A stretch of DNA of 64,000 nt from Acidobacteria bacterium UBA2990 (GCA_002347025.1 DEAE01000016.1:72840-136839), one strand, 5' to 3'. Shown: positions 35,701 to 45,863, numbered from the stretch's first letter. The notes: generated by a model not told the origin, from the letters alone. Translations and numbers: made by a program.

Positions 35701-38031
35701 CTACGAGGCGCGAATCTTGTGGTTGCGATCCAAAAACATCAGCAGAGGTGGCAACAAGAGCAAGTCAGCAGCAAGTGCCAGCACAATGATGATCGTTGAC
35801 AGCTTCCCCATCCCCCCATTGAAGCCAAACGAAGACTGCGACAAAATCATGAAACCTGCTGCTAATACGACCGAAGTGACTACCAGCGCAGCTCCAACCG
35901 TCGAAAAAGCGTAGCGTACGGCACTCTCGGCGTCGAGGTGCTGCTCACGACGCGCTCGCAAATACTTGCTGAGGAAGTGAACAGTATCATCGACGATGAT
36001 ACCCAGACACATGCCGCTCACGATCGACAGACCAAGGTTGATCTCACCAACAAGCAATCCCCAAAGCCCAAACGCCATCAATGCCGGTAGCAGGTTTGGA
36101 ACAAAGCTGACGGTTCCATAGCGGAGGCTCCTTAACATCAACATCATCGTGACGCCGATGAGCCCGACAGCCACCAAGGTCCCGGTCAGCATGCTCCGGA
36201 TATTTCGTGCTGAGATGTACGAAAACATCACGCTTGGACCCACTCCGCGCGCAGCCATAGATGCTGGGGCATTCTCACCTAACCATGCCTCTCCTGCTTC
36301 GACAAGGCTAATCAACTCCTGCGACGTTATGTTCTCTAACGTTACCGAAAAGCGGGTAGCTGACTTGTCTATGTTGATCTGGTTATTAAGATCAAGCCCG
36401 TAGGGGAGGGACATCTCGTATAGCAATAAATACTGCGCAGCCAAGTCACGTTCTGGTGGTAGTGTGTAGTAATCAGGATCATCTCCATGCATATTCTTGT
36501 TAAGCCGTCTAAACGTGTCGCTAATCGGTGCGACATGCACCACCCCTGATTGTTCGCGATACCACTGGGCAAAGCGATCGACCGTTTCTAGATAACTCGG
36601 CTCGCTGATGCCTCCACTTTCCCCAGACGATAGAGAGAAGTCAATCTGATAGAGCCCGCTCAACCGCTCCGCTGCAAAATCTGAATCCTGGCGAAATGCC
36701 ATGCTCTCATCGAAGTAGTTTACGAATTGATCATTCAGCGAGTTCAGCGGAACCAAAGAAATTAGAACCAATGCCACAACGCCTGCTCCCCAAAACAACG
36801 GGCGACGGCGGGCTATTACCAGATCAGCCAGCCGATCCATCCGCGACACATTCTGGACGGAACGAAGCCGAACCCTCACTGGCAGGATTGCCACCAGCGC
36901 CGGCAGCAGTGTCATGGAAAGCATCCAAGCCAAGCAAACGCCCGTAGCACTGATGTTGCCTAAATCGTTCAGTGGAGGAGCCTCGCTAAAGTTCATACTG
37001 AGAAAACCGATCATCGTCGTCAAGCTGGTCAAAAACACCGGCTGCGCATTGACCCGAAGGCTTTCAACGATGGCGTCAAACTTGCCTAACCCTCCCCTCA
37101 TCTCCTTGAGCATCGTGACCAAAATATGAATGCTGTCCGCCACAGCCAGTGTCATGATCATTGTGATTGATGCCGTCGACGGTGGTGTCAATGCAAGTCC
37201 AGCCCATCCTGCAAGGCCAAGTGCCCCCACCACCGACATTCCGACCAATGTTAGCGTCGCAATTGTCCCCGTAAACGACCGTAGCAGCAGTACGAGAGCG
37301 AGAGTGATCACGCCATACATGAGCGGAACCAACGTCCTCATGTCCCGTATCGCTGATTCCTGGAAGGCGTTATTGAGCATGGCTATGCCGGTCAACCGGA
37401 CACGGTAGCCAGGGTGGCTCTCTTCAATTTCGACTGCTAGCTCTCGACCACGAGCCGCAGCCCTAGCCGTCTCGTCCAACTCGAGGCGTGGCAATTGCAA
37501 TGTGACATTTAGGCCGATGACGCCTGTGTCTGGTGGCACGAGCCTGTTGCGAAGCATCGGTTCATCGAGCGAGACATTTCGAATCGCCCTCAATTCAGAC
37601 GGAGTCTTCTCCATGGCACCAACAACCAAGTTCTCAACAATAAGGTCGTCAGCTTCAGCCCGGCTATACTGGAAATTCGATACAGAGTCGACGCGAATCG
37701 CGAACGGGATACGCCACGACTCTTCGGTAAGATATTCAACAATCGACAGCGTCTCTGCAGTGAAGGCATCACCGTGGTCGCTCGGCGGCTCAATCACAAA
37801 AAAGAGATTGTCGTTCTTTGTGTAAGTGTTCTCAACCGCATCGAACGCCAACAGTTGTGGATTATCTGGACCAAAAAACACACGATATTCATCGATGAAC
37901 TTGAGCCGTGTGGCACCCGAGGCTGCCGTGGTCACTAAAGCAACGGCCGTGAGCAGCACAGGCCACCGCCACTGGAGTAAACCGCGAGTGTAACGTTCAA
38001 TTAAAGATTCGCTCAAAGAACGCACGGACAT
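35701..38031 (-). CDS. RND/MMPL-family transporter
   Basis: A 776-residue inner-membrane transporter. It is made of two repeats, each with a membrane segment, a large periplasmic loop, then five further segments. The central acidic relay residues are visible in both halves (VADSIHILVTML and IVDDTVHFLSKYL). It resembles the HpnN/MmpL branch that moves lipids rather than drugs. Downstream come the LolA-like protein and a beta-barrel, forming a plausible trans-envelope route. Cargo is unknown. Confidence 0.85.
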   Translation of the reverse strand: MSVRSLSESLIERYTRGLLQWRWPVLLTAVALVTTAASGATRLKFIDEYRVFFGPDNPQLLAFDAVENTYTKNDNLFFVIEPPSDHGDAFTAETLSIVEYLTEESWRIPFAIRVDSVSNFQYSRAEADDLIVENLVVGAMEKTPSELRAIRNVSLDEPMLRNRLVPPDTGVIGLNVTLQLPRLELDETARAAARGRELAVEIEESHPGYRVRLTGIAMLNNAFQESAIRDMRTLVPLMYGVITLALVLLLRSFTGTIATLTLVGMSVVGALGLAGWAGLALTPPSTASITMIMTLAVADSIHILVTMLKEMRGGLGKFDAIVESLRVNAQPVFLTSLTTMIGFLSMNFSEAPPLNDLGNISATGVCLAWMLSMTLLPALVAILPVRVRLRSVQNVSRMDRLADLVIARRRPLFWGAGVVALVLISLVPLNSLNDQFVNYFDESMAFRQDSDFAAERLSGLYQIDFSLSSGESGGISEPSYLETVDRFAQWYREQSGVVHVAPISDTFRRLNKNMHGDDPDYYTLPPERDLAAQYLLLYEMSLPYGLDLNNQINIDKSATRFSVTLENITSQELISLVEAGEAWLGENAPASMAARGVGPSVMFSYISARNIRSMLTGTLVAVGLIGVTMMLMLRSLRYGTVSFVPNLLPALMAFGLWGLLVGEINLGLSIVSGMCLGIIVDDTVHFLSKYLRARREQHLDAESAVRYAFSTVGAALVVTSVVLAAGFMILSQSSFGFNGGMGKLSTIIIVLALAADLLLLPPLLMFLDRNHKIRAS

Positions 38032-38231
38032 CGGTCTTCCCCCTCAACTCTCACACTTAGCCCCAGTTCAGCATCCATCCCCGTGAACCAAACGATCGTC
38101 TGACATTTCCACCTGGTTGGTAGACTTAAAAAAACGATCGCGGATAAAGACCTCCGCACCTGGAGTTCGCCCGTGACGATCATGGCCACTCGCAAGCTAG
38201 ATACCACGGAATGAAAACGAGACAGAACCAA

Positions 38232-39473
38232 CTAAAGAGCTGGCTCAATCCTGAGTACGGCTCCATCTTGCATGTCGGTGGTCAGGTATAGAAAACCGTC
38301 TGGTCCCTGCTTGACATCCCGAATTCGCTGACGGAGTTCAGCGAGCAACGTTTCTCGCCGACTCTCTAACCCCTGTGCATTGAAAACAATTCGAGAAAGC
38401 TGCCTGCCCGCAAGCCCCCCGGCCAGCAGGTCACCCTTCCACTCAGGAAACTGGTCTCCGGTATAGAACGTCATGCCAGAAATGGCGATGGATGGTTTGT
38501 AGTAGGTAAACGGTTCTTCCATCCCCGGCGCAGAAGTTGGTGGCTGAATCGTCGGCGGCGGCAATCCTGATCTCGACCCATCCAGGTCATTTGAGTAAGC
38601 CCGACCATAGCTGATGAATGGCCAGCCGTAGTTCAAGCCTCGCCGGATGATATTGATCTCGTCTCCACCCTGGGGACCATTTTCCGTCTCCCACAACTCG
38701 CCCGTCTTGGGGTGAAACGCCATGCCGATAGCATTCCGGATGCCGAGGGCAAAAATCTCAGGCCGGTAACCCGGCCGACCTACAAAAGGATTGTCGACGG
38801 GCACAGTACCGTCGTCGTTAAGTCGAAGGATCTTTCCGCCGTGCTGCCCTGGCTCTTGTGCCCATGCTGTCTCTCCGAGGTTGACCTTGAACCCAGGAGC
38901 CCCAATGGCCAGATAGAGCTTATCGTCTGGTGCGAAGATGATCCGCGCAGCCGAGGGTCCATCAGTCCAAGAGACTGACTCGAAGATCTCCTGGACATCC
39001 GTCAATTGGTGGCCGTCCAGACGTCCGCGGACAATGACGGCAGTCCGAAGATTCTCCGCGCCGGGCTTAGGCTTCCAAAACGCAACATACACAAGGCTAT
39101 TTTCTGAAAAACGAGGGTGAACCGCCACATCTACACCGGCAGTGTCTCGACGCTGACTCTGGATACCGGGCGGAAGGCCAGTAATCGGTATCGGATCGAG
39201 AAGGTCGCCATCAATGCGCCGCAGTGTATTCCGTCCCTGCTCTGTAACCAACATATCGCCAGTCGGCAGAAAGGCGAGGGCCCATGGATACACAAGGCCT
39301 TTGATAGACACAACCCGTATGCGACCACCTTGACTGGTCAACACCCGTGGTGTGTCCGGCAGCATGGTCTGGATTGTCCCAGACTGCGGGACCGGACCCG
39401 CAGAGGGAGTGAGCCGACCTGCACACACCAACATCACAATAAACAGGGTTCTCGATGCGCTCCTTCGAACCAT
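38232..39473 (-). CDS. PQQ-dependent sugar dehydrogenase-like protein (GSDH family)
   Basis: A 413-residue exported six-bladed propeller of the glucose/sorbosone dehydrogenase family. It has a signal peptide (about 9-27), then GLVYPWALAFLPTGDMLVTEQ, HPRFSENSLVYVAF, IRNAIGMAFHPKTGELWETENG and NYGWPFISYG. These are typical of the Ylii/soluble GDH family. The ATG has a GGGAGA ribosome site. It diverges from the metallo-hydrolase gene across 272 bases and precedes the MMPL cassette by about 200 bases. Confidence 0.85.
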   Translation of the reverse strand: MVRRSASRTLFIVMLVCAGRLTPSAGPVPQSGTIQTMLPDTPRVLTSQGGRIRVVSIKGLVYPWALAFLPTGDMLVTEQGRNTLRRIDGDLLDPIPITGLPPGIQSQRRDTAGVDVAVHPRFSENSLVYVAFWKPKPGAENLRTAVIVRGRLDGHQLTDVQEIFESVSWTDGPSAARIIFAPDDKLYLAIGAPGFKVNLGETAWAQEPGQHGGKILRLNDDGTVPVDNPFVGRPGYRPEIFALGIRNAIGMAFHPKTGELWETENGPQGGDEINIIRRGLNYGWPFISYGRAYSNDLDGSRSGLPPPTIQPPTSAPGMEEPFTYYKPSIAISGMTFYTGDQFPEWKGDLLAGGLAGRQLSRIVFNAQGLESRRETLLAELRQRIRDVKQGPDGFLYLTTDMQDGAVLRIEPAL

Positions 39474-39693
39474 TATCTCCCTCGGGCGTGGACATCAACC
39501 GCTCCACGCATCGTCGGCCAACAGCACAACCAGCCAAAGTGGCTTCAATGTTGGAAGTTCTGCGAAGTTAGCCACCGGTTTCCGTCATTCAACGGAGAAT
39601 ATTACTGGATCTTGTACTGAAGTTCCCCAGAACTCCGACGGATCACGTCTGGACTGGCACCCCCATTCCAAGGTAAAGCCAGACACGTGACTG

Positions 39694-39721
39694 TTGACTT
39701 CCCGCTCGACTGAGACATAAT
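39694..39721 (+). promoter_or_regulatory. Sigma70-type promoter of the metallo-hydrolase gene
   Basis: TTGACT (39694-39699) and CATAAT (39716-39721) each match five of six consensus positions and are separated by 16 bases. Transcription would start near 39728, leaving a short leader containing GGAGGG (39733-39738) before the ATG at 39746. Confidence 0.55.
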
Positions 39722-39745
39722 CCTCGTAACCCGGAGGGCAAAACC

Positions 39746-41212
39746 ATGACCACACGATTTTGGCTCTCACTGAGCCTATCGGTCCTCATCGCAGGACCAG
39801 CTGCCGCACAGAACGTACAAGGCGTTTTGCAGTCCACCGCAACCGCGATGGGCATGGAAAACCTAACATCGATTCAGTACTCCGGCACGGGCTGGCAGGG
39901 CCGAGTCGGACAGAACGTTTCACCCGATCGGGATTGGCCACGGGTCGACCTGACCAGTTACACGATGACCATTGATTTTGAAGGGATGGCATCAAGGGAA
40001 GAGTACATTCGGGCAGGAGGCACACGTCAGCTCACCAATTTCGTCAGCGGCAACCACGCCTGGACCCTCGACGCACAGGGGCAACCACTCCCGCAACCGG
40101 CCGCAGCCGAATTGCGTGGACTTGAAATTCTCCTAACCCCCTGGGGATTCATCAAGGGCGCTATGGCGCCAGGAGCCAACCCGTCCATGATCACTCGCAA
40201 CGAGTACGGAGGCCGATCGACAGTTATCTCCTTCATCGCGTTCGGCAAATATCGTGTTAACGGTACGATTAACCCAGACGGCCTGCTCGAGCGCGTGCAA
40301 ACATGGATCCCCAATCCGGTCGTCGGCGACATGTACTATGAAAATGTTTACACGAATTACCGGGAAGTCGGTGGTGTCCAAATCCCTCGTTTTCATCAAC
40401 ACCAAGACTATGACGACGGCGCACATGAGGCCGACGTCAGCGGCGGAGACCATGCCTTTGGGCTGGAAACTGTGTCTGACCTCCAAGCCAACGTGACCGT
40501 GACAATCACGGTGCCAAATAACGTGATGAATGCAAGCATTCCGCCAGTCCGAGTCGAGTCACAGGAAGTGGCTAGCGGGGTGTGGTTAATTGGAGGAGGC
40601 TCCCACCATAGCGTGGCCATTGAGTTCGGAGACCATGTGGCTGTTATCGAGGCCCCGTTGAATGAAGAACGGTCATTGGCAGTGATCGACGAGATCTACA
40701 GGCGCATCCCGAATAAGCCCATTCGATTCATCGTAACGACCCATCATCACTGGGACCACCTCGGTGGACTTCGTGCATTCGTCCACGAAGGTGCGACCGT
40801 GATCACCCATGACAGCAACAAACCCTATTACCAGGAGGTCCTCCGCGCAGGGCCGTGGACCCTGGAACCAGACCGGTTTTCGCTCCATCCTCCAGAGGAA
40901 TGGTCGGAGGGTTACATCTTCGAGACCCTCAACGAAAAATACGTTCTAGCCGATCAAACTCGGTCTGTTGAACTCCATAATGTCCAGGGCCTCGCCCATG
41001 CCGCCGGCATGTTGATTGCGTATCTTCCGAATGAAAAAATTGTCGTGCAGGCCGATCTCTATTTCCCTGGAGCGGAAACTCCCAATGCCAGCGCCCGCTC
41101 GTTTCACCGTAACTTGGAGCGACTGGATCTCGATGTAGACACCATCGTGGGGATCCACGGACGCCCGGCTCCTATGTCACAGTTCACTGCATTCATGAGC
41201 GCTGGAGAATGA
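39746..41212 (+). CDS. Exported metallo-beta-lactamase-fold hydrolase
   Basis: A 488-residue exported protein with a signal peptide ending near GPAAAQ. Residues about 30-260 form a domain of unknown role. The C-terminal half is a metallo-beta-lactamase fold with the zinc motif THHHWDHLGG near residue 332, a following DLYFPG and a final GIHGRP. Most such proteins are not beta-lactamases but hydrolyse esters or thioesters. A strong promoter and ribosome site lie directly upstream. It is followed 214 bases later by a serine hydrolase. Confidence 0.78.
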   Translation: MTTRFWLSLSLSVLIAGPAAAQNVQGVLQSTATAMGMENLTSIQYSGTGWQGRVGQNVSPDRDWPRVDLTSYTMTIDFEGMASREEYIRAGGTRQLTNFVSGNHAWTLDAQGQPLPQPAAAELRGLEILLTPWGFIKGAMAPGANPSMITRNEYGGRSTVISFIAFGKYRVNGTINPDGLLERVQTWIPNPVVGDMYYENVYTNYREVGGVQIPRFHQHQDYDDGAHEADVSGGDHAFGLETVSDLQANVTVTITVPNNVMNASIPPVRVESQEVASGVWLIGGGSHHSVAIEFGDHVAVIEAPLNEERSLAVIDEIYRRIPNKPIRFIVTTHHHWDHLGGLRAFVHEGATVITHDSNKPYYQEVLRAGPWTLEPDRFSLHPPEEWSEGYIFETLNEKYVLADQTRSVELHNVQGLAHAAGMLIAYLPNEKIVVQADLYFPGAETPNASARSFHRNLERLDLDVDTIVGIHGRPAPMSQFTAFMSAGE

Positions 41213-41426
41213 GACAGAACACGCAACACTAACCCCATGGCCGTGGTTGGCCTACATACACCAACCGCGGCCCACCACACCCTGCTTTCCGCCGTCAGCA
41301 GAGGAAGTTCCTATCTACTATCCCCTTCCAGACGAACTTGGGAAACTTCCCAGACCCACTCGATCCCAGCGAGGTTAATGTGGACGTTCGGAAATCCGCC
41401 TTCAAGCAACATCTGGAGAGTGTTTG

Positions 41427-42368
41427 ATGAATCGACCATGGCACCCACTCATCCCTCTGATATTGCTGTTAGTCAGTGGACTGTCCACCGGCTGGGCCCA
41501 AGAGGCCCACAGGCAGCAGCTCCGCGACAAATTCCAGCAAGATCTCGAAGCTCTCGTAGAGGACTTCAACGGCGTGGCAGGACTTCACATCATGGACCTG
41601 ACAGACCGGACTCGCTTCGCAATTTCAGATGGTCTGGTCTTTCCGCAAGCAAGTGCTATCAAGATTCCCATCCTACTTGAACTGTTTCGTCGGGCCGACA
41701 CGGAACCCGGCCTCCTAGCAAAGCGAGTCGATCTAACTGATGCCGTCCGGACCGCAGGCAGCGGGGTGCTGCAAATCCTGACAGACGGTGGATCATCCCT
41801 GTCACTGGAAGACTACGCCATTTACATGATCGTCTACTCGGACAACACCGCTACAAACGTCCTTATCGACGAACTCGGGATGGAAGAGATAAACGCGCTA
41901 TCAACCTCGCTCGGAGCGAGGCGCACTAGACTCCAGAGGAAGATGATCCGTCCCGAAGAGTCCGTTCTTGGAAATGAGAATCTGTCCACACCACGGGACG
42001 CTGCGCTGATCATGGAAAAAATTGCCACATGCGACCTGCCACTAAGCCAAGCGTCCTGCAAACGAGTCCGGGACATCTTGGAACTCTACAAAGGCGGCCC
42101 CATCAGGGCTCCAATACCCAGGAGTGTACCAATCGCTTTTAAGCCTGGTGGCATCGTCGGTGTGGCTACGGTCTGGGGGCTGGTCAACCTACCGGATCGG
42201 CCTTACATTGTCGCTGTGATGTCGAACTACGGCGGCAACGGCAGCGCCATGATCGAGGCGGTCTCAGCAGTGGCTTACTCCTACTTCTCGAGACTAAGTG
42301 GTGTGACCCACTACGGAACCCGGGTGCCCCTCGACGTCAAGAGACGACTGGAAACCCAACCCCGTTAG
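41427..42368 (+). CDS. Class A beta-lactamase-like serine hydrolase
   Basis: A 313-residue exported protein with a signal peptide ending near TGWAQ. The active-site triad of class A enzymes is partly seen: S76-AI-K79, S138-D-N140, and an omega-loop segment PEESVLGNENLSTP carrying candidate general-base Glu residues. The usual KTG box is replaced by K239-PGG. The ATG at 41427 has GGAGAG upstream; a TTG one codon earlier is less likely. It could be a beta-lactamase or a peptidoglycan/esterase relative. Confidence 0.75.
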   Translation: MNRPWHPLIPLILLLVSGLSTGWAQEAHRQQLRDKFQQDLEALVEDFNGVAGLHIMDLTDRTRFAISDGLVFPQASAIKIPILLELFRRADTEPGLLAKRVDLTDAVRTAGSGVLQILTDGGSSLSLEDYAIYMIVYSDNTATNVLIDELGMEEINALSTSLGARRTRLQRKMIRPEESVLGNENLSTPRDAALIMEKIATCDLPLSQASCKRVRDILELYKGGPIRAPIPRSVPIAFKPGGIVGVATVWGLVNLPDRPYIVAVMSNYGGNGSAMIEAVSAVAYSYFSRLSGVTHYGTRVPLDVKRRLETQPR

Positions 42369-42408
42369 AACGGTAGTTTCGATCCGGTCTCACGAACCTC
42401 CCACCACG

Positions 42409-44571
42409 TCACTCCGGTAGAGCGAAGACATAGATCGCGTTCCCACCCTCCGGCTGGTAAATGTCAGGGGTAAGCTGCGCGGTGAGGCCGCGGAAAACGC
42501 CAGCAAGTGCGGCGGGCACGGCAAGAAACTGGCGACCACCGGTCTCATAGGTGACGGGATAGCCGTGCGCCGCAGCGCCGAGCCGGGTTTCCCACAGAAC
42601 GTCGCCCGTCCGAATATCGAATGCGCGGTAGTAGCGGTCAGCATCGCCCGCAAAGACGAGGCCACCGGCCGTGGTGAGCGTCGATGTCAGAAAGGCGGCT
42701 CGTTGCTCGTGACTCCACAGTTCGTCCATTGTCCGGACATCGTAGGCGGCGAGTTTCCCTACGTTTCCATTTGTGCCCGGCATCTCGCGCAACTCCGACC
42801 GACCCGCGGTACCACCACCACCGTCGACAAAGTCGACCTCACGGCCGGTCAGATACATACAGGCCTGGTGAAGCGGAATCACGAGCGCACCAATGCCGGG
42901 GTGATACGCCGACGCCTGCCAGTTGTGTCCACCGAGCAGACTGGGACAGGCGGGCACGCGATCGCCGATGTCGGCATCACGAATGTCCTGTCGGTATGAC
43001 ACCCGTCCGGTGGTTCGGTCGATTGACTCGAAGACGTCCTGGTAGACCGTCTCCCGCAGGTCGACAAATGCCCCAGTCCGTCGGTCGAGTTTCCACAGGA
43101 TGCCGTCCTTCCCGATCGTGAACAGCCACTGCGCGTCGCCTGCGTCGACCAAGACGCGCTCATAGACAATGTCGAGGTCCAGCGTTTCGCCCGGCACATG
43201 CTGGAAGTACCATTCCACCTGCCCTGTCCGCGGATTCAACGCCAGCGTCGAATTGGTATAGAGCGCATCCTGTCCGGTCGTCATCCCACGACTCGCAGCT
43301 ACCCAGGGCTTTGCCTGCGCCGTCCCGATATAGAAGAGATCCAGACCGGCGTCATAACTGCCAGGGATCCACATGTCGCCGCCCGCGCGGAGATACGGTG
43401 GAGTGTCACCCCATGAGGCGTTGTTCGGATCGCCCGGAAGCGCGATCGTCGACGTGCGCCACAACTCTGCGCCAGTATCCGGGTTGTGCCCGGCAATAAA
43501 GCACGTCTGCTCCTTATAGCGTTGGCACCCGTTGATGCCGCTGACAACCACACCGTTCGCAATGACCGGGCCGCCGCGCTGCGTAAAGCCCTGCGTATAG
43601 TCTGCCTTCACGGTACGCCACACCTCGGTGCCAGTCCGCACGTCCAGCGCAACCAGCGCCGCATCGTGAGTCGCGAGGTAGACCTTGTCGCCGTAAAGCG
43701 CCAGTGTGCGGGTCGCGCCCCGTTGTGGCGCATCTTCTGGCAATGGTGATCGGTATTCCCAAATCAGATCGCCGGTAGCCGCGTCAATCGCCTGAACCAC
43801 GTTCCCAGGATTCGCCAGGAACATCACCCCGTCGTGCACCAACGGCGTCGTCTGATGGCTCCCTTCCCGGATGGCGAGCACCCAGGCCAGCTGCAGGTCG
43901 GCTACGTTGTCACGGGTTACCTGGTCCAAGGGACTGTAACCCTGCCCATCGCGGGTCCGCCGCCAACTCAGCCAGTCGCCCGGCGGCGGGTTCTGTAAGA
44001 GCGCGTCGGTAACCGGTGTCAGACGCTGTTCTACCTCGCGGTTCACGAACCGCGAGGGCTGCCGCCGCGGCCGTTCCCCGTCCCGCGCCGCGCGCCGCGC
44101 CTCGGCCACATCCGCCGCATCGCCGATCATGACCGCCGCGTCGGCCGTCAGCGGCACTTCCCCCAGCCGCGCTCCATTCGCATCCAGAATGTAGGCCACC
44201 AAGTTCAAGTAGACCTGATTGGTGAGCGACCCTCCAAGGCCGGGCGGCATCTCGTCCCGCACATAGGCATACAACTCATCGGTGGTCCGCCCAGCCCAGC
44301 CGTTCAGGAAGTCCACCCCTCGGAGCGGCGGCGCTTCCATCCCGTCCAGCCGCTCTCCATGGCATTCCCCACACTGGCGGGTATATACCGACCATCCGGC
44401 GGCCACCTGCTCCGCCGTAAACCCTCCATCCGCCACCGGCGCTTGGGCTGCCTCAACTATTCCAGTCGACAGCACGGTCAGTCCGACGACCGCCGTCCCG
44501 ACCGCAGCGGCGGCGAAATGCAGTCTCCGCCAAAACGCTCCGCCCCATCTGGTCCAGAAATATTTCGACAT
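42409..44571 (-). CDS. Quinohaemoprotein: cytochrome c fused to PQQ dehydrogenase
   Basis: About 720 residues from the ATG at 44571, chosen for its GAGGAG ribosome site. A signal region ends near EAAQA. An N-terminal cytochrome c domain has the haem motif C-GE-CH in YTRQCGECHGERLDG and a distal Met in EMPPGLGG. The PQQ propeller follows, with LSWRRTRDGQGYSPLDQVTR and GGLVFAGDADRYYRAFDIRT. Haem before propeller is the reverse of classical quinohaemoprotein alcohol dehydrogenases. GC content is strikingly high. It is convergent with the serine hydrolase gene. Confidence 0.82.
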   Translation of the reverse strand: MSKYFWTRWGGAFWRRLHFAAAAVGTAVVGLTVLSTGIVEAAQAPVADGGFTAEQVAAGWSVYTRQCGECHGERLDGMEAPPLRGVDFLNGWAGRTTDELYAYVRDEMPPGLGGSLTNQVYLNLVAYILDANGARLGEVPLTADAAVMIGDAADVAEARRAARDGERPRRQPSRFVNREVEQRLTPVTDALLQNPPPGDWLSWRRTRDGQGYSPLDQVTRDNVADLQLAWVLAIREGSHQTTPLVHDGVMFLANPGNVVQAIDAATGDLIWEYRSPLPEDAPQRGATRTLALYGDKVYLATHDAALVALDVRTGTEVWRTVKADYTQGFTQRGGPVIANGVVVSGINGCQRYKEQTCFIAGHNPDTGAELWRTSTIALPGDPNNASWGDTPPYLRAGGDMWIPGSYDAGLDLFYIGTAQAKPWVAASRGMTTGQDALYTNSTLALNPRTGQVEWYFQHVPGETLDLDIVYERVLVDAGDAQWLFTIGKDGILWKLDRRTGAFVDLRETVYQDVFESIDRTTGRVSYRQDIRDADIGDRVPACPSLLGGHNWQASAYHPGIGALVIPLHQACMYLTGREVDFVDGGGGTAGRSELREMPGTNGNVGKLAAYDVRTMDELWSHEQRAAFLTSTLTTAGGLVFAGDADRYYRAFDIRTGDVLWETRLGAAAHGYPVTYETGGRQFLAVPAALAGVFRGLTAQLTPDIYQPEGGNAIYVFALPE

Positions 44572-44831
44572 GTTCCGGGACTCCTCGGCACCATCCGAAG
44601 GCACCGCATTTACCGAGTGGCCTCACGCGTGAACCACTTATACCACCAAATCATGGAGAGAAGGTTGGAGGCTTAGGCTCAAAGCAAAACTCGAATTCCA
44701 ACATGCCCGCGTGCCCTTCCACGACAAATATCACGAGACAGTTGGGAGCCCGTCACTAGGTCACTGCAGGGTAGCTGATGAATATCGCAGTGGCCGGAGC
44801 CGATCTAGGCGTCAACGAGCCTAATGCAGGC

Positions 44832-45629
44832 TCATTGGACAGTAAAGAGAGTGACATAGAACACCAGGGTGGAATTTGCTGGAATGATGCCCACCTTGTT
44901 CTCACCGTAGGCGAATTCAGGTGGTAGGATTAACCTCCGTTCGCCACCCTCTTTCATACCGACAAGCCCTTGGTCAAAACCCGGTATGACCTCCCCGGAA
45001 CCGAGGGTAAAGCTCAGGCGAGCCGCATCCCCAAACTGGACACCTCTGCCATCAGACTTGCTTGCATCGTATAGCCAACCCCCGTAGTCGATAATGAGGG
45101 TATCTCCAGTCTTAGCCTCCGCGCCGTCACCCATCCTAATGTCGGTGACTGAGTAGGGTGCACTGTCCGTAGTCAGCGTCCGAATGCTCAGCAGCTTGAC
45201 CTCAATTACAAGGTCTGATCCACTTGGCGGATTACCGTATCCCTCGAACCCAGCCGTGGTGAGATGAGCTGGTACTACCAGTCTCCGTTCACCTCCCACT
45301 TTCATCCCGACAACGCCCTGATCAAACCCCTGGATCACCTGACCAGCCGAAACGATGAATTCTACTCCCGCATTCGAGTCGATCTGCTGCCCTTTATCGT
45401 CGTTCTCATCATCGTCATGCAGCCATGCTACATAACTGATCGTGACGATATCTCCATCAGCAACTACGGCACCACTACCAAAACTGAGGTCGGTGTAGTT
45501 AAAAAATAGTTGATTCCAAAATGATGGGGCCCGGTCGTTACCCGAACTCGATCCGCACCCTGTAAGGGCCATCACCAATAGTACCAATCCGCTTATCACT
45601 CTGACCTGACTGCCCATTCTCGAGACCAT
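44832..45629 (-). CDS. Lipoprotein with two FKBP-type peptidyl-prolyl isomerase domains
   Basis: About 265 residues from the ATG at 45629 (another in-frame ATG is at 45617). A lipobox LTGC follows a hydrophobic segment, so the protein is a lipoprotein. Two FKBP domains follow. The first (QVIQGFDQGVVGMKVGGERR) has an acidic insert, DDDENDDKG. The second (EVIPGFDQGLVGMKEGGERR, then PEFAYGEN) is closer to active FKBPs. It likely assists folding in the periplasm. Confidence 0.85.
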   Translation of the reverse strand: MVSRMGSQVRVISGLVLLVMALTGCGSSSGNDRAPSFWNQLFFNYTDLSFGSGAVVADGDIVTISYVAWLHDDDENDDKGQQIDSNAGVEFIVSAGQVIQGFDQGVVGMKVGGERRLVVPAHLTTAGFEGYGNPPSGSDLVIEVKLLSIRTLTTDSAPYSVTDIRMGDGAEAKTGDTLIIDYGGWLYDASKSDGRGVQFGDAARLSFTLGSGEVIPGFDQGLVGMKEGGERRLILPPEFAYGENKVGIIPANSTLVFYVTLFTVQ

Positions 45630-45863
45630 AGCTACCGTCCATTCAATTCCGTCGCCGAGAGCACTCTCCTCAAGTATACGGTTGGCTGTGCTCCCCAACT
45701 CCACGACCGCGCGATCCTTCCAGAACCGGCCTCGCTATTATCTACCCCTCACTCTTTGCAGAGCCCTTGTCTGACACAAACCAACATATTAACGAGCCAA
45801 GTATGAAAGCCTCAAACTCCAGTTTCCGCGAAGAACTCCTGCACGAGATGATAAGCTGCCAGA

